Shown: positions 26,987 to 36,456, numbered from the stretch's first letter. The stretch is DNA of 64,000 bases from Patescibacteria group bacterium (GCA_030271625.1 JARXKN010000001.1:62001-126000), one strand, 5' to 3'. Notes: a model not told the origin generated them from the sequence alone. Numbers and translations are program-made.

Positions 26987-28796
26987 GGGTAATACCGCCT
27001 TTCACTTGATTTAATAGTTCGTCGTAGTTCTTAGCTTGGGTTAACAGCTCAGTAGTAGCGCGCTCATCGGCGCCTTCGAGTTGATTGATAATTTTTTGTT
27101 TAGCGGTTTTTACAAATTGTTCTACCAGCCGTGCCTGCAATCGAGCTGCTTCGTAATGAAGTTCATTTAGCTCGAGGCCCTGGTAGAGTTCCTCATAGAG
27201 TAATGCAAGTATTTTAACATAATCTGGTAAACTTTGCCCGTTCTCAGAGGTAGCAGCGTAAGCTTTGAGCTGCTTTAGGTCGTCGGGCTTACCGTAAAAG
27301 TCGGGGTGTTCTACCAAGAATTTATACAGTTCGTAGGCGTTAACGTTAGTGAACATTGGGTCAGTGAGCAGTTGCAGAAATTCCCGTAGTGTCGGACGGA
27401 GCAACAGTAAGCATAAAAAGGCATCTTCGGTGCGTTGCCGCTCCAGAGCTAAGCGATCGACCTGACCTGGCGACACGGGGGTCACCTGCATCGGCTTCTT
27501 GCGCATCACCGGCGCTTCCTTAGTTGCCTGGTCATATTTTTGTTCAAGCGCTTCGCGGCTAACATCCATACTTTTGGCAATGGCATTTAAATAATGGTCT
27601 CGTTCGACGGCGTCGCTGAGGTCGCGCACCACCGGTAGGAGTTTATCGCTAAACTTACGCTTGCCTTCGGCAGTTTTGATGTCGAGCAGTTTGGTGTAGC
27701 GTTCAATCAGCCAGTCAAGAGCATAGCTTGGTGCTTCAATGGCCGCCACCCAGGCGGCTGGATCTTGTTGAATTAATTCATCGGGATCTTTACCGGTGGG
27801 GATAGTAATAATGCTCAAACTAACTTTTACTTTCGATGCAATCGGAATCGCCCGCTCGGTTGCCGCCAAGCCAGCTTTATCAGCGTCAAAACTAAGTCGG
27901 ATATCGCCGGTAAAACGACTGAGGCCCTTGAGGTGCGGCTCGGTTAAGGCCGTACCAGCCGTGGCCACGACTTGGCGGACGCCGGCCTGATGGCTACTAA
28001 TAACATCGAGGTTACCTTCGGCAATAACGGCATAACCGCCTTTTCGGATTGATTCTTTAGCCAGATGTAGCCCATAGATATGTCGGCTCTTATCGTAGAG
28101 CGGGGTTTGCGGCGTATTAATGTACTTCGGGGCGTCTTTGTCGTCGGTGAGTTGCCGAGCCGTAAAGCCAATCACTCTCCCCTGCTGATCTTGTAACGGT
28201 ATCATCAGCCGACCGCGGAACATGTCGGACAAGCCACGGTAACTACTGTTACTACTTAAGCCGGCTTGCTTAATTTCTAGCTCGCTAAAGCCTTTGGAGC
28301 GAGCAAAATCAACGAGGGCGGTGCCGTTATTGGGTGAATAGCCCAGTCGCCACTCCAGAGCCGTTTCCTTGCTAAACTTGCGTCGTTTAAAAACATACTC
28401 CAGGGCGATTTGATTTTTAGAAAACTGCACTTGGTAAAACTTGGCAGCCAAGTCGAGTAGCTCGTGTAAGCGCTCTTTGCTGGGACCATTATTACTACCA
28501 GCACCGGGCTGCCGGAATTGGGCTAAGTCGATGCCGGCTTTGCGGGCTAACAAATCCAGCGCCGCTTTGAAGTCTAGACCCTCGACTTCCATGACAAAAC
28601 TGAACATGTCGCCACCCTTGCCGGAGCTAAAGTCATGCCAAATCTGCTTATCCGGACTAACCACAAAACTGGGGGTGTTTTCGGCAGCGAACGGGCTTAA
28701 ACCTTTAAAATTACGGCCGGCTCGCTTGAGCTGCACATACTCTCCAACCACGTCCTCGATTGCTAGCCGGGTCTTTACTTCATCAACAGCGTCCAT
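26970..28796 (-). CDS. dnaG: DNA primase, zinc-binding site degenerate
   Basis: DnaG makes RNA primers for replication. The 608-residue protein has the expected order: N-terminal zinc-ribbon-type domain, RNA polymerase basic domain, TOPRIM domain ([16 protein letters not shown], and LSFDADKAG with DxD), and a C-terminal helicase-interaction region. The zinc ribbon keeps its sequence frame but not its ligands. Where typical DnaG has CPFH and HCFGCG, this protein has SPFA (Ser34, Ala37) and HDFSSG (Asp55, Ser58). All four metal ligands are therefore replaced. The gene overlaps rpoD by 17 bases. Confidence 0.95.
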   Translation of the reverse strand: MDAVDEVKTRLAIEDVVGEYVQLKRAGRNFKGLSPFAAENTPSFVVSPDKQIWHDFSSGKGGDMFSFVMEVEGLDFKAALDLLARKAGIDLAQFRQPGAGSNNGPSKERLHELLDLAAKFYQVQFSKNQIALEYVFKRRKFSKETALEWRLGYSPNNGTALVDFARSKGFSELEIKQAGLSSNSSYRGLSDMFRGRLMIPLQDQQGRVIGFTARQLTDDKDAPKYINTPQTPLYDKSRHIYGLHLAKESIRKGGYAVIAEGNLDVISSHQAGVRQVVATAGTALTEPHLKGLSRFTGDIRLSFDADKAGLAATERAIPIASKVKVSLSIITIPTGKDPDELIQQDPAAWVAAIEAPSYALDWLIERYTKLLDIKTAEGKRKFSDKLLPVVRDLSDAVERDHYLNAIAKSMDVSREALEQKYDQATKEAPVMRKKPMQVTPVSPGQVDRLALERQRTEDAFLCLLLLRPTLREFLQLLTDPMFTNVNAYELYKFLVEHPDFYGKPDDLKQLKAYAATSENGQSLPDYVKILALLYEELYQGLELNELHYEAARLQARLVEQFVKTAKQKIINQLEGADERATTELLTQAKNYDELLNQVKGGITRGEKT

Positions 28797-28861
28797 AGCT
28801 ACAAGAGTACAGGGTTTAGCCTCTGTGGTACAGAGGTGTCAGATGTGCTTAAATAGTGCTT

Positions 28862-29482
28862 ATGCATCCGCAACAAAATTATTCAGCCCCAAACAGCCCA
28901 AATAATTATGATTTTATCGTTAATCCAGCCGCGCCACCAAAGCGTAATCCGTTAGCAGGCGGCTCGACTATCAGCCGTTTGGTTATGGCTGTGGTCGGCC
29001 TGTTTGTCTTATTACTATTGTTTGTGGTGGCGCGTAACTTACTAACTACTGATACCAGCAACCTACCGGCTCTGGTACGGGTTGCGAATGAGCAGCAAGA
29101 ATTAATCCACGTTACCACCGAAGCCACCAGTGGACAGCAGCCCCTCAGTAGCGCCAATCGCAACACGGCGGTTACAACCAACGCGTCGCTCACTACCGCC
29201 CGCAGTGAACTTTTGAGCTATCTGGCGACTCAGCACAAAAAAGTCGATAAGAAACAGCTGGTCTACACCAATGCTAAAGCCGTTGACGCCCAGTTAACCG
29301 CTGCGGCATCAGCTAGCACTTATGACGCCACCCTCCATCAGATTCTCAAAACACAGCTTGATAGTTACCAGCTTAGTCTGAAGCAAGCCTACGCCAAAAC
29401 TACAGGGCCAAAAGGTCGTGAACTACTCAACAAGCAATATGACGAAGCCGGGCTACTACTGCGCCAACTTGGCACTAACTAA
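28862..29482 (+). CDS. Membrane-anchored helical protein, 206 aa
   Basis: The protein has an Asn/Pro-rich cytoplasmic N-terminus of ~35 residues, one transmembrane helix (LVMAVVGLFVLLLLFVVA), and an external domain of about 150 residues that is mostly helical and Ala/Thr/Gln-rich with no cysteine. No family is recognised. The start at 28862 is chosen because TAAATA ends six bases upstream; a GTG two codons earlier is possible. It diverges from dnaG and converges on the YjbR-like gene with an 8-base overlap. Confidence 0.65.
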   Translation: MHPQQNYSAPNSPNNYDFIVNPAAPPKRNPLAGGSTISRLVMAVVGLFVLLLLFVVARNLLTTDTSNLPALVRVANEQQELIHVTTEATSGQQPLSSANRNTAVTTNASLTTARSELLSYLATQHKKVDKKQLVYTNAKAVDAQLTAAASASTYDATLHQILKTQLDSYQLSLKQAYAKTTGPKGRELLNKQYDEAGLLLRQLGTN

Positions 29483-29822
29483 TCGTTGGCTGATCGACTT
29501 GGTGTTCGCCAGTAACTAATAGGTAGCTGTGTCGAATCAGGTCTTCAATTTCATCGAGTGGCACCTGCCCTGCCAGCACAATGGTGTTCCAATGTTTTTT
29601 GTTCAAATGATAGCCCGGCATAATCTCGTCATATTTTTCTCTTAGGACCAGCGCCAATCCGGGGTCGCACTTCAAGCTGAGCTGGAGCGGCTGTTTATCT
29701 TCACTGATTAAGGCAAACATTTTGTCACCAACTTTGTAGACCGCTACCTCTTTTCCAAAGGGGTAGTCGAGCCGCGCATTGGGCATACTAAGAATGTAGG
29801 TCTCGATAGCTTTATGATCCAT
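29475..29822 (-). CDS. MmcQ/YjbR family protein
   Basis: The 115-residue protein shows the MmcQ/YjbR pattern: an N-terminal helix, LDYPFGKEVAVYKVGDKMFALIS, the SLKCDPGLALVLREKYDEIMPGYHLNKKHWNTIVL segment and a C-terminal helix ending DLIRHSYLLV. The fold is known as a CyaY-like or double-wing DNA-binding-type domain, with biochemical role mostly undefined. Its start overlaps the stop of orn by one base, so it is co-translated with the oligoribonuclease. Confidence 0.85.
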   Translation of the reverse strand: MDHKAIETYILSMPNARLDYPFGKEVAVYKVGDKMFALISEDKQPLQLSLKCDPGLALVLREKYDEIMPGYHLNKKHWNTIVLAGQVPLDEIEDLIRHSYLLVTGEHQVDQPTIS

Positions 29823-30379
29823 TATTGTTCCTGCTCGCCGAACCAGGTTAAATAGTGCTGCAACTCAGCAATGCTAGCCTGGATATCGTCAAAGGCGCGG
29901 TGGACTTCTTTCTTTTCGAACTCCACACCGTACTTGCCTTGCATGAGAATCTTTAGGGAGCTGACATCAAGCATGCGGTAGTGCAGTTTTAGATCGAGCG
30001 CTGGCCACCACTGCTTAATAAAATTACGATCGTTATGAATACTGTTGCCGGCTAGGATGGCTGACTCATTGCCAAAGTGCTCTTCAACCAGGGCAATTAT
30101 CTCCCGTTCAACATCATGGGCGTCTTTACCATCAGCGAGCTTATCAATAAAACTGTCTCGATTTACCGGATAATCTTTCCACCAGATGTTTTTTTGCATA
30201 CGATCTATAACCACTTCGCGGTCTTGCTTAACGCACGCTTCGTAGGAAGCCAGGGTTTTAAAGTTCATATCAGTTATTTCGGCAGCAACTTCTAGAATAA
30301 CGTCTTGTTGCGCGTCTAATCCGGTCATTTCTAGGTCAACCCATAGTAATTTTGTGGGGATAGCTTTTTTATCAATCAT
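29822..30379 (-). CDS. orn: Oligoribonuclease
   Basis: Orn is a DEDDh 3'-5' exoribonuclease that finishes RNA decay by degrading two- to five-residue oligonucleotides, including pGpG. All acidic residues are visible: WVDLEMTGLD (D, E), ILAGNSIHNDRNFI (D) and HRAFDDIQASI (H, D). The start at 30379 gives 185 residues, the family's usual length. The frame stays open upstream, but TATACT at 30386-30391 ends six bases before this ATG. An intact Orn may compensate for the degenerate NrnA-like protein at 9567, since both families act on nanoRNA. Confidence 0.95.
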   Translation of the reverse strand: MIDKKAIPTKLLWVDLEMTGLDAQQDVILEVAAEITDMNFKTLASYEACVKQDREVVIDRMQKNIWWKDYPVNRDSFIDKLADGKDAHDVEREIIALVEEHFGNESAILAGNSIHNDRNFIKQWWPALDLKLHYRMLDVSSLKILMQGKYGVEFEKKEVHRAFDDIQASIAELQHYLTWFGEQEQ

Positions 30380-30431
30380 GGCCCTAGTATAGCCGAAAAC
30401 CCATGGCAGGCCATAAGCGGCTTTACTGGCA

Positions 30432-30458
30432 AAAAGCCCCAGCCGAAGACTGGGGCTT
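30432..30458 (-). terminator. Terminator after the FMN reductase gene
   Basis: Read leftward, AAGCCCCAG and CTGGGGCTT pair around a CTTCGG-containing loop and are followed by five T residues. It lies between the FMN reductase gene and orn, so it separates the two transcription units. Confidence 0.85.
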
Positions 30459-30482
30459 ACAATCGCTCGCAAATGCCTGTTT

Positions 30483-31067
30483 CTAACGGGCGGCAGCTAA
30501 CGCATCGCTGTGCCATTTCAGGTCAGCCAGCATGCCAGTAATAGCACCTTGTGGGCCGTAAGGATTAGCTTTGATTGCCGCATCAAGCTTACCGTCTTCG
30601 TCTATCAAACTACCCTGGTTAACGTAGCCAACAAATTGGACGCCACTGGGAATCATGGTCGCAGCAGCTTCGCTGAGAATCTCTTTAAGGTGGGTTGCGG
30701 CTCGAGCGCCCCCGACGCCACCATGAGAAACGACAGCCACTGGCTTCTGCTTCAATTCGTACGTCAAGAAGTCGATAGCGTTCTTAAGCACACCGCTAAT
30801 AGAGTGGTTGTATTCAGGCGTCACAAAGACGTAGGCATCGGCCGTAGCAACCGTATCGAGCCACTGCTGCACTGCTGCCGTTGGTTGACGGTCAGGATTA
30901 TAACGCGGGCTAATCGCCTCGTCGAAAAATGGTAACCCAAAATCTTTCAAATCAACAATCTGGACTTCCGCTCCCTCGATGGTAGCCGCTTCGGCAGCCA
31001 CCCATTTCGCCACATTTAGTGTTGCGCGGCCAGGTCGGGTTGAGCCAACAATAATTTGTACTTTCAT
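30483..31067 (-). CDS. NADPH-dependent FMN reductase family protein
   Basis: This 194-residue flavodoxin-fold protein is predicted to reduce quinones, azo compounds or flavin using NAD(P)H. It starts with VQIIVGSTRPGRATLNVAKWV, the phosphate-binding loop of the NADPH:FMN reductase family, and carries the flavin-contact segment FVTPEYNHSISGVLKNAIDFL and the VVSHGGVGGARA strand. A clear AAGGAG site precedes the ATG. It diverges from an HxlR-type regulator 69 bases away, a common pairing for redox-stress reductases. Confidence 0.92.
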   Translation of the reverse strand: MKVQIIVGSTRPGRATLNVAKWVAAEAATIEGAEVQIVDLKDFGLPFFDEAISPRYNPDRQPTAAVQQWLDTVATADAYVFVTPEYNHSISGVLKNAIDFLTYELKQKPVAVVSHGGVGGARAATHLKEILSEAAATMIPSGVQFVGYVNQGSLIDEDGKLDAAIKANPYGPQGAITGMLADLKWHSDALAAAR

Positions 31068-31090
31068 TACTAGCTCCTTGTGGTATATTT

Positions 31091-31126
31091 AGTATAGTAA
31101 AGGCAGTATAACCGACGTGCTATACA
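31091..31126. promoter_or_regulatory. Divergent promoter region, reductase/HxlR
   Basis: The gap holds two direct AGTATA repeats (31091-31096 and 31105-31110), which read as TATACT -10 elements for the leftward reductase. Rightward there is an extended -10 (TGC then TATACA, 31121-31126) for hxlR. The repeats are candidates for HxlR binding, which is inference. Confidence 0.45.
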
Positions 31127-31136
31127 ATGTAAAGTA

Positions 31137-31481
31137 ATGAATACTACATCCCTTAGTACAACACCCCTCCCTCTCGAACCAGCTGTCGGCTGTATTGCCA
31201 GCGCTATGCAAATTATTGGTAGTAAATGGACCGCGCTCATCCTACGTGATCTGTTTGCTGGCCCAAAACGGTTCTGTGAACTAGAACGCTCAGTTGGCAC
31301 TATTAACCCGCGCACTCTGTCACAACGGCTCGACGATTTAGAGGCGCACGGTATTATTACCCGAGCCTGCTTTAATGAAGTCCCGCCCCGTATTGAGTAC
31401 ACCCTGACGCCAAAAGGCCACGACCTGCAGCCAATTCTAGAACAAATGGCTGCTTGGGGTAGCAAACACGCTGCTAATTAA
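31137..31481 (+). CDS. HxlR-family transcriptional regulator
   Basis: The 114-residue protein is a winged-helix regulator of the HxlR family: LEPAVGCIASAMQIIGSKWTALILRDL, the recognition region RFCELERSVGTINPRTLSQRLDDLEAHGII, and the wing RIEYTLTPKGHDLQPIL. Members often sense aldehydes, quinones or oxidants through conserved cysteines. Three cysteines are visible (GCIAS, RFCEL, RACFN), of which the one in GCIAS sits where the family's sensing cysteine is usually found. It probably controls the divergent FMN reductase. Confidence 0.92.
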   Translation: MNTTSLSTTPLPLEPAVGCIASAMQIIGSKWTALILRDLFAGPKRFCELERSVGTINPRTLSQRLDDLEAHGIITRACFNEVPPRIEYTLTPKGHDLQPILEQMAAWGSKHAAN

Positions 31482-31483
31482 GC

Positions 31484-31951
31484 CTATTTACTATTGCCCT
31501 TCTTCTTCGACTTCTTTTTACTCAGTTTATCTAGCTTGAACACCTTAATAATGATATAGATGGCCGCCAGCACGAAAACAAAGTTAAGGATGGCGTACAG
31601 CAGTGCTCCCCAGCCAAAGTTAGCCGCGTGGCTTCGAAAGTGCAACGTAAAGGTCCGCACACTGAGCGCCTTACCAAATACCAGTATAAAAGCTGGGTCG
31701 ATAAAGCTGGCTAATATCTGTTTAACAACCTGTTGCGCCTGTGAACCGACTGCAAAACCAACCGCCAAGCCAACCACAGCGTACTCTTTTAAAAAGCCGA
31801 CGAAGCCTTCGATTGGTTCCTGGACGAGGTCACGGGTGACAAATACATTGAGGCCTGATTTATGTTGCGCCGTTGGCGGTGTCTGAATCTTAACGTTGTC
31901 GCCCTGAGCCGTTACTTTAACGTCAGTTGAGGTTTTTAATTGTTCGGTCAT
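31484..31951 (-). CDS. mscL: Large-conductance mechanosensitive channel
   Basis: MscL releases solutes on osmotic downshock. From the start at 31951 the protein has 155 residues: a polar N-terminus, the first helix (KEYAVVGLAVGFAVGSQAQQVVKQILASFIDPAF), a periplasmic loop, a second helix (WGALLYAILNFVFVLAAIYIIIKVF) and a strongly basic C-terminus. The start has an AAAGGA site and lies 10 bases after the argS stop, so the two are co-transcribed. The sequence diverges from the E. coli pore helix but keeps the small-residue pattern. Confidence 0.85.
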   Translation of the reverse strand: MTEQLKTSTDVKVTAQGDNVKIQTPPTAQHKSGLNVFVTRDLVQEPIEGFVGFLKEYAVVGLAVGFAVGSQAQQVVKQILASFIDPAFILVFGKALSVRTFTLHFRSHAANFGWGALLYAILNFVFVLAAIYIIIKVFKLDKLSKKKSKKKGNSK

Positions 31952-31961
31952 AAGTAATCCT

Positions 31962-33665
31962 TTACATTTTTTGGGGTGTTGGTAGTCCGAGCAAACTGAG
32001 GCCGTGATGCAACGTCCGGGCATAGTTTTCAATGAGCAATAGCCGTAGTTCCTGACGTTCGTTGCCAATGACGCGGTTATTTTCATAAAAACGGTTAAAG
32101 TCCTGAGCCAACTCGTACAAATAATTACAAATTTGATGCGGCAGTAACTCGGTAATGGCTTTAGCGAGCACCTCTTGGTATTCAGTTAGCTTGCGAACTA
32201 GCAGCCGCTCGGCTGTTTCCAGTTCCAGTCCTGGCCGCAGTACAACATCATTAGCTAAGACAGCTGTCAGACGACTAGCCTCGTAACCCGCCTTGTCTAA
32301 AATACTGCAGGCCCGGGCCAGAGCGTACTGCAAATATGGTCCGCTGTTCCCTTCTAAACTGACTGATTCGTTAACATCGAAAGCAATATCCCCGCCCAGG
32401 CGGTGCTTCAAAAAGGTGTACTTAATGGCACCAAGTGTCACCTGCTGTTTGGTGGCCGCGTCGATAGCTGTTACTGCCTGACCGACTGCCGCCAGGACAT
32501 CAGCGGCGCGGGTCACATTGCCTAAACGAGAGCTCATTTTTTGGCCACTACCAAAGCGAATGGTACCGTTGGTCAGGTGGGTTTGTTTAGCAGCCAGCTC
32601 GGGATCAATCGCCGCCAAGGCAGCAAAGACAACTTGCATGTATTGCAGTTGGTCGTTACCCGTCAAAATGTAGCGATGATCGTACTTAAAATCATCTAGT
32701 TCGTTATAAATAACGCCTAAATCTTTGGTTTCGTAGGTTGGTAGGCCTTTAGAGGTAATGAAGACTCGAGTGTGCAGCCCAGCGTCTTCACCCTTAAAGA
32801 CGACAGCGCCATTACTAGCTTCGAATACCGGCGGCGTGTTGACTCGAACCACGCTTAAGCCCCGTTCAGCGGTACCGCTTTCTGGATAGTAGCTGTTGAA
32901 TGGTGATACCACAATTGATTCATAGAAGGCCTTAAAATATTCATAACTCCAGCCGCGGCATTCCCAATAAATTTTAGCGAGCTGACTGTCATGGTCGCTA
33001 CTGTCGTGAAAGCTATAAATTTGGGTGTTAATTTCGGTGATAGCTTGCTTGGCTGCTTCATCGGTTTCGTAAGCACTAGCTCCGGCAACATAGGCCGTAC
33101 TAATCCAGCTGGGGCGTTCGGCGGGCGGCACAGCAGCGAGTTGCGAGACATCTTCACCAAGCTGTTGTTTAATGGCGTACAAACATTTGGCCACGTGCAA
33201 CCCAACATCACCACCAAAATTAGCTCGATAAATGGTAGCGCCACTAGCAGTTAATAAGCGGCCAATCGCATCACCAACTACCGTCTGGTACAGATGACCA
33301 GTGTGTAGTTCCTTAAACGCATTGGGGCATGAGTATTCCAATAGCACGCGTTTATTGGCATTAAGCTGCGGGGTTGCGGTGGTTGCCCCGCCCAACAGCG
33401 CCTCCTCAGTCAGGGTCAGGTTAATGAAGCCCGGCCCGGCAATTTGCGCTTCGGTTACGGTATCCGTGAGTTCGGTAGCAATAGCAGCCACAATTTCGGT
33501 TGCAATCTCGCGGGGTGGCTTGGCTAGTTCTTTAACTAACTGCATAGCCACATTGGTGGCATAATCCCCAAATTTTTCGTCAGTCCGGGTTAATTCTACC
33601 GGCACAGTGGCATCAAAAAGTCGCTCGACAATAGCGGCAATGGCCGCCTCTAATTGCTGTTTCAT
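31962..33665 (-). CDS. argS: Arginyl-tRNA synthetase
   Basis: ArgRS charges tRNA-Arg. The 567-residue class I enzyme has the N-terminal Add-1 domain, the HIGH-equivalent HTGH in CPNAFKELHTGHLYQT, the KMSK-equivalent QKMSSRLGN, and a C-terminal DALR anticodon-binding domain. It would charge the unusual tRNA-Arg(GCG) at 52137 among others. TATGAT at 33672-33677, preceded by TGA, ends six bases before the ATG, so the message is predicted to be leaderless. Confidence 0.96.
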   Translation of the reverse strand: MKQQLEAAIAAIVERLFDATVPVELTRTDEKFGDYATNVAMQLVKELAKPPREIATEIVAAIATELTDTVTEAQIAGPGFINLTLTEEALLGGATTATPQLNANKRVLLEYSCPNAFKELHTGHLYQTVVGDAIGRLLTASGATIYRANFGGDVGLHVAKCLYAIKQQLGEDVSQLAAVPPAERPSWISTAYVAGASAYETDEAAKQAITEINTQIYSFHDSSDHDSQLAKIYWECRGWSYEYFKAFYESIVVSPFNSYYPESGTAERGLSVVRVNTPPVFEASNGAVVFKGEDAGLHTRVFITSKGLPTYETKDLGVIYNELDDFKYDHRYILTGNDQLQYMQVVFAALAAIDPELAAKQTHLTNGTIRFGSGQKMSSRLGNVTRAADVLAAVGQAVTAIDAATKQQVTLGAIKYTFLKHRLGGDIAFDVNESVSLEGNSGPYLQYALARACSILDKAGYEASRLTAVLANDVVLRPGLELETAERLLVRKLTEYQEVLAKAITELLPHQICNYLYELAQDFNRFYENNRVIGNERQELRLLLIENYARTLHHGLSLLGLPTPQKM

Positions 33666-33693
33666 GCCTTTATCATATCAGATTGACAACAGA

Positions 33694-34128
33694 TTAGGCG
33701 CGATCAGCGGCCCGCTGCTCGGGTGTTTCGTTGGGCCGGGCATAATCGTCTTCTAGACGCCAGGTAGTACCGAGCTCAGGCGTCGACACTTCAACCACAT
33801 CACAGTCGGTTATGCCAATTAAACGGTGGCGCTGGCCTAACTTAGTGCTGTAACCCTGCCCGGCTTGGAGTTCGGTCTGGATTAGTTCGCCACTGGCGTC
33901 CTCCCACATAACTGCAGCTTGCCCATTCATGACCAGCCAGCTTTCTTGCTTCTCATCGTGTAACTGCAAACTTAAGCGAGCGCCGGCGTTAATGTGGATG
34001 ATTTTCCCCATATACGGTGCGTCTTCCGGAACCCAATGCAGCTCATAGCCCCAAGGTTTTTCAATCCGACGGACAAACGAAGCTGTCGAGAAATTAGTTG
34101 TGTCAAAGTGTGGCGCTTGATCTGCCAT
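33694..34128 (-). CDS. Cupin-fold sugar-phosphate isomerase-like protein
   Basis: The 144-residue protein resembles the cupin domain of type II mannose-6-phosphate isomerase/GDP-mannose pyrophosphorylase: RIEKPWGYELHW, then NAGARLSLQLHDEKQESWLVMNG and YSTKLGQRHRLIGITDCDVVEVSTPELG. It lacks the nucleotidyltransferase part. The start at 34128 is fixed by a GGAGG site eight bases upstream. It lies 28 bases upstream of argS. Exact substrate is unknown. Confidence 0.8.
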   Translation of the reverse strand: MADQAPHFDTTNFSTASFVRRIEKPWGYELHWVPEDAPYMGKIIHINAGARLSLQLHDEKQESWLVMNGQAAVMWEDASGELIQTELQAGQGYSTKLGQRHRLIGITDCDVVEVSTPELGTTWRLEDDYARPNETPEQRAADRA

Positions 34129-34252
34129 CGGGGGTACCTCCAAATTACTTACTCCAGTATACCTGCTCGGCACGTTGGCAATTATGCTTATGTATATTAA
34201 ACTTATGACAGAGAATATAACTAGACGCTGTAGCAGCGGTAACGGGGGTAAG

Positions 34253-34753
34253 ATGTTTGGGCACCAAAATAACGATCAAGATCAGTCAGCGACGGACTAC
34301 AATCCGACACCTAATGGCGCACAACCGGTTGCGCCAACCAGTGAACCGTTTAACCCCGCTCTACCTAACCCCGCCATGGGCTATGGTGAAGTAACTACAC
34401 CGCCTACCGACACTCCACAGCCCGACGCCCCTCAGGCTGACGACCACAGCACGCCGGTTCAGTTTGACGAACCATCAACTAGCGCGCCGATGCTATCGTC
34501 TGCCACCAATGACCTGCTCGACATTAAACAGCAAGCCCTAAACCAACTTTCACCACTCGTTGACCACTTAGAACAGTCACCAGAAGAAAAATTCCGGACT
34601 ACCATGATGATGATTCAAGCCACCGACAACCAAGACTTGGTTAAAGATGCCTACGCCGCTGCCCAAGCTATTCCTGATGAAAAAGCTAAAGCCCAAGCCC
34701 TGCTCGATATTGTGAACGAAATAAATTACTTTACCCAGCACCACCAGGCTTAA
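34253..34753 (+). CDS. Hypothetical protein, disordered N-terminus, 166 aa
   Basis: No family is recognised. Roughly residues 1-85 are low-complexity and rich in Asn, Pro, Thr, Asp and Gln, and the C-terminal ~80 residues form a helical segment (LDIKQQALNQLSPLVDHLEQSPEEKFRTTMMMIQATD). Two starts compete. The ATG at 34253 has a GGGGG ribosome-binding sequence; an in-frame ATG at 34205 has TATATT ending six bases upstream, the leaderless pattern, and would add 16 residues. A strong terminator follows. Confidence 0.65.
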   Translation: MFGHQNNDQDQSATDYNPTPNGAQPVAPTSEPFNPALPNPAMGYGEVTTPPTDTPQPDAPQADDHSTPVQFDEPSTSAPMLSSATNDLLDIKQQALNQLSPLVDHLEQSPEEKFRTTMMMIQATDNQDLVKDAYAAAQAIPDEKAKAQALLDIVNEINYFTQHHQA

Positions 34754-34764
34754 ACGGCCCTATT

Positions 34765-34793
34765 AAAAAAGACCCGGGAGACCGGGTCTTTTT
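34765..34793. terminator. Bidirectional terminator
   Basis: GACCCGG and CCGGGTC form the stem around a GAGA-type loop, flanked by six A residues on the left and five T residues on the right. It can serve both the rightward 166-aa gene and leftward groL. Confidence 0.9.
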
Positions 34794-34812
34794 AGTTGGG
34801 GTAGCTTTGGAG

Positions 34813-36456
34813 CTACATCATACCGCCCATTTGGCCGCTTAGATCAGCAGCGCTCTTGGGTTCTGGTACATCCACTACTAAGGCACCCATAGTCATGGCC
34901 GTACCGGCAATCGAAACAGCGTTTTGCAAGGCTTCTTTAGTAACCCGAGCTGGGTCAATAACACCAGCCGCCTTGAGGTCGACTAGTTTGGTTGGGTCAT
35001 TAACGTTGACACCAAAGCCCGCTTTGCCGGCCTTAACCTGTGGCAACCACTCATCGGCGTTAACGCCCGCGTTGGTAAGCAAGATGCGGAACGGCTGTTG
35101 TAAGGCTCGCTGCAGGAGCTGCTTACCGGCCGTAACCGTGGCGTCTTCGGAAGTATCAATCGCCACTTTTGGAATTAGGTTGATTAGCGTTACGCCGCCA
35201 CCAGGCACGATGCCTTCGTCGAGCGCAGCCTTAACGGCGGCTACCGCGTCATCGACTCGGAATTTCTTCTCTTCGATTTCGGTTTCGGTAGCACCACCAA
35301 CTTTTATAACGGCGACTTTACCGCTTAAGGCGGCCCGGCGCTTCTCTAGGTTTTCTTTGTCGTAGGAACTAGTTGACTGGGCAATCTGTGATTCAATCTG
35401 TCCCACCCGAGCCGCCACCTCAGTTTCACTGCCGTCACCCTCAATAATCGTAGTCTCGTCCTTAGTCACGATAACTCGTCGAGCCGTACCAACGACGTCA
35501 AGGCCGACATTTTCGAAGGTCATACCGCGGTCTTCGGTGATAACTTCGGCACCGGTTAAAACAGCAATGTCATTAAGGACGTCCTTACGACGATCGCCAA
35601 ACGATGGCGCTTTAATAGCGACGGTGTTAAAGACACCTTTCAGGCGGTTCAAAACCAGCGTTCCCAGCGGTTCGCCTTCAACGTCTTCGGCAATCAACAC
35701 CAAATCTTTTTTGCCTGACTGGGCTAATTTTTCGAGTAGCGGCAAGAATTCTTGTAAGCTAGAAATCTTTTTATCAGTAATCACGATAGCGGGTTTGTCG
35801 TACACCGCTTCCATGCGTGCGGTGTCAGTCACCATGTAGGGACTGACAAAACCACGATCGAACGTAAAGCCTTCGACAACTTCTGATTCCAATAACAGGC
35901 CCTGCCCGGCTTCAACCGTTACCACACCATCTTTGCCGACTTGATCAATAACATCAGCAATCAGTTCGCCAATGGCAGCATCACCGGCACTGATGGTAGC
36001 GACTTCAGCAACCCGACTCTTCTTGCCTTGAATATCTTCGGCTAGGGTGCCGAGTTCGGTAATAACTGCTTGAGCTGCCGATTCTAAGCCTTTGCGGAGC
36101 AGCATCGGATTGTGGCCAGCCGCAATCAGCTTATTGGCTTCACTAAGGATGTGATAGGTCAGCACCGTTACGGTCGTGGTACCGTCGCCAGCCACGTCGT
36201 TCATTTTGGTTGCAGCCTGCTTAATTAGCTCAGCACCAACTTTTTGACCAAGCGTTTCATCGTCAACATCGGCTAGTTCAACACTCTTGGCAACCGTCAC
36301 GCCATCATGGGTAACCGTTGGGTGGCCGTAGCTCTTACTAATAACTACGTTGCGACCTTTAGGTCCCATGGTTGTCTTAACGGCGTTATATAAAATCTCG
36401 GCGCCAGCTAACACGCGGCGGCGGGCATCATCATCATAAAAAACTTTTTTGGCCAT
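34813..36456 (-). CDS. groL: Chaperonin GroEL
   Basis: GroEL is the ATP-driven folding chamber used with GroES. The 547-residue protein has the family sequence throughout: TTMGPKGRNVVI, VTHDGVTVAKSVEL, GDGTTTVTVL, GDRRKDVLNDIAVLTGA and the C-terminal GGMM repeat tail. Length is standard. An AAAGGA site precedes the start. It lies 29 bases after groES in one operon controlled by a CIRCE element. Confidence 0.98.
   Translation of the reverse strand: MAKKVFYDDDARRRVLAGAEILYNAVKTTMGPKGRNVVISKSYGHPTVTHDGVTVAKSVELADVDDETLGQKVGAELIKQAATKMNDVAGDGTTTVTVLTYHILSEANKLIAAGHNPMLLRKGLESAAQAVITELGTLAEDIQGKKSRVAEVATISAGDAAIGELIADVIDQVGKDGVVTVEAGQGLLLESEVVEGFTFDRGFVSPYMVTDTARMEAVYDKPAIVITDKKISSLQEFLPLLEKLAQSGKKDLVLIAEDVEGEPLGTLVLNRLKGVFNTVAIKAPSFGDRRKDVLNDIAVLTGAEVITEDRGMTFENVGLDVVGTARRVIVTKDETTIIEGDGSETEVAARVGQIESQIAQSTSSYDKENLEKRRAALSGKVAVIKVGGATETEIEEKKFRVDDAVAAVKAALDEGIVPGGGVTLINLIPKVAIDTSEDATVTAGKQLLQRALQQPFRILLTNAGVNADEWLPQVKAGKAGFGVNVNDPTKLVDLKAAGVIDPARVTKEALQNAVSIAGTAMTMGALVVDVPEPKSAADLSGQMGGMM

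Noticed and set aside
30432-30458. Considered as a riboswitch or operator for orn
   Set aside because: It is a simple stem with a UUCG-type loop and a T run in the leftward direction, best explained as a terminator for the FMN reductase gene.
34175-34252. Longer N-terminus for the 166-aa hypothetical gene beginning at a TTG
   Set aside because: No ribosome-binding site or promoter fits the TTG at 34175; ATGs at 34205 and 34253 are both better supported.
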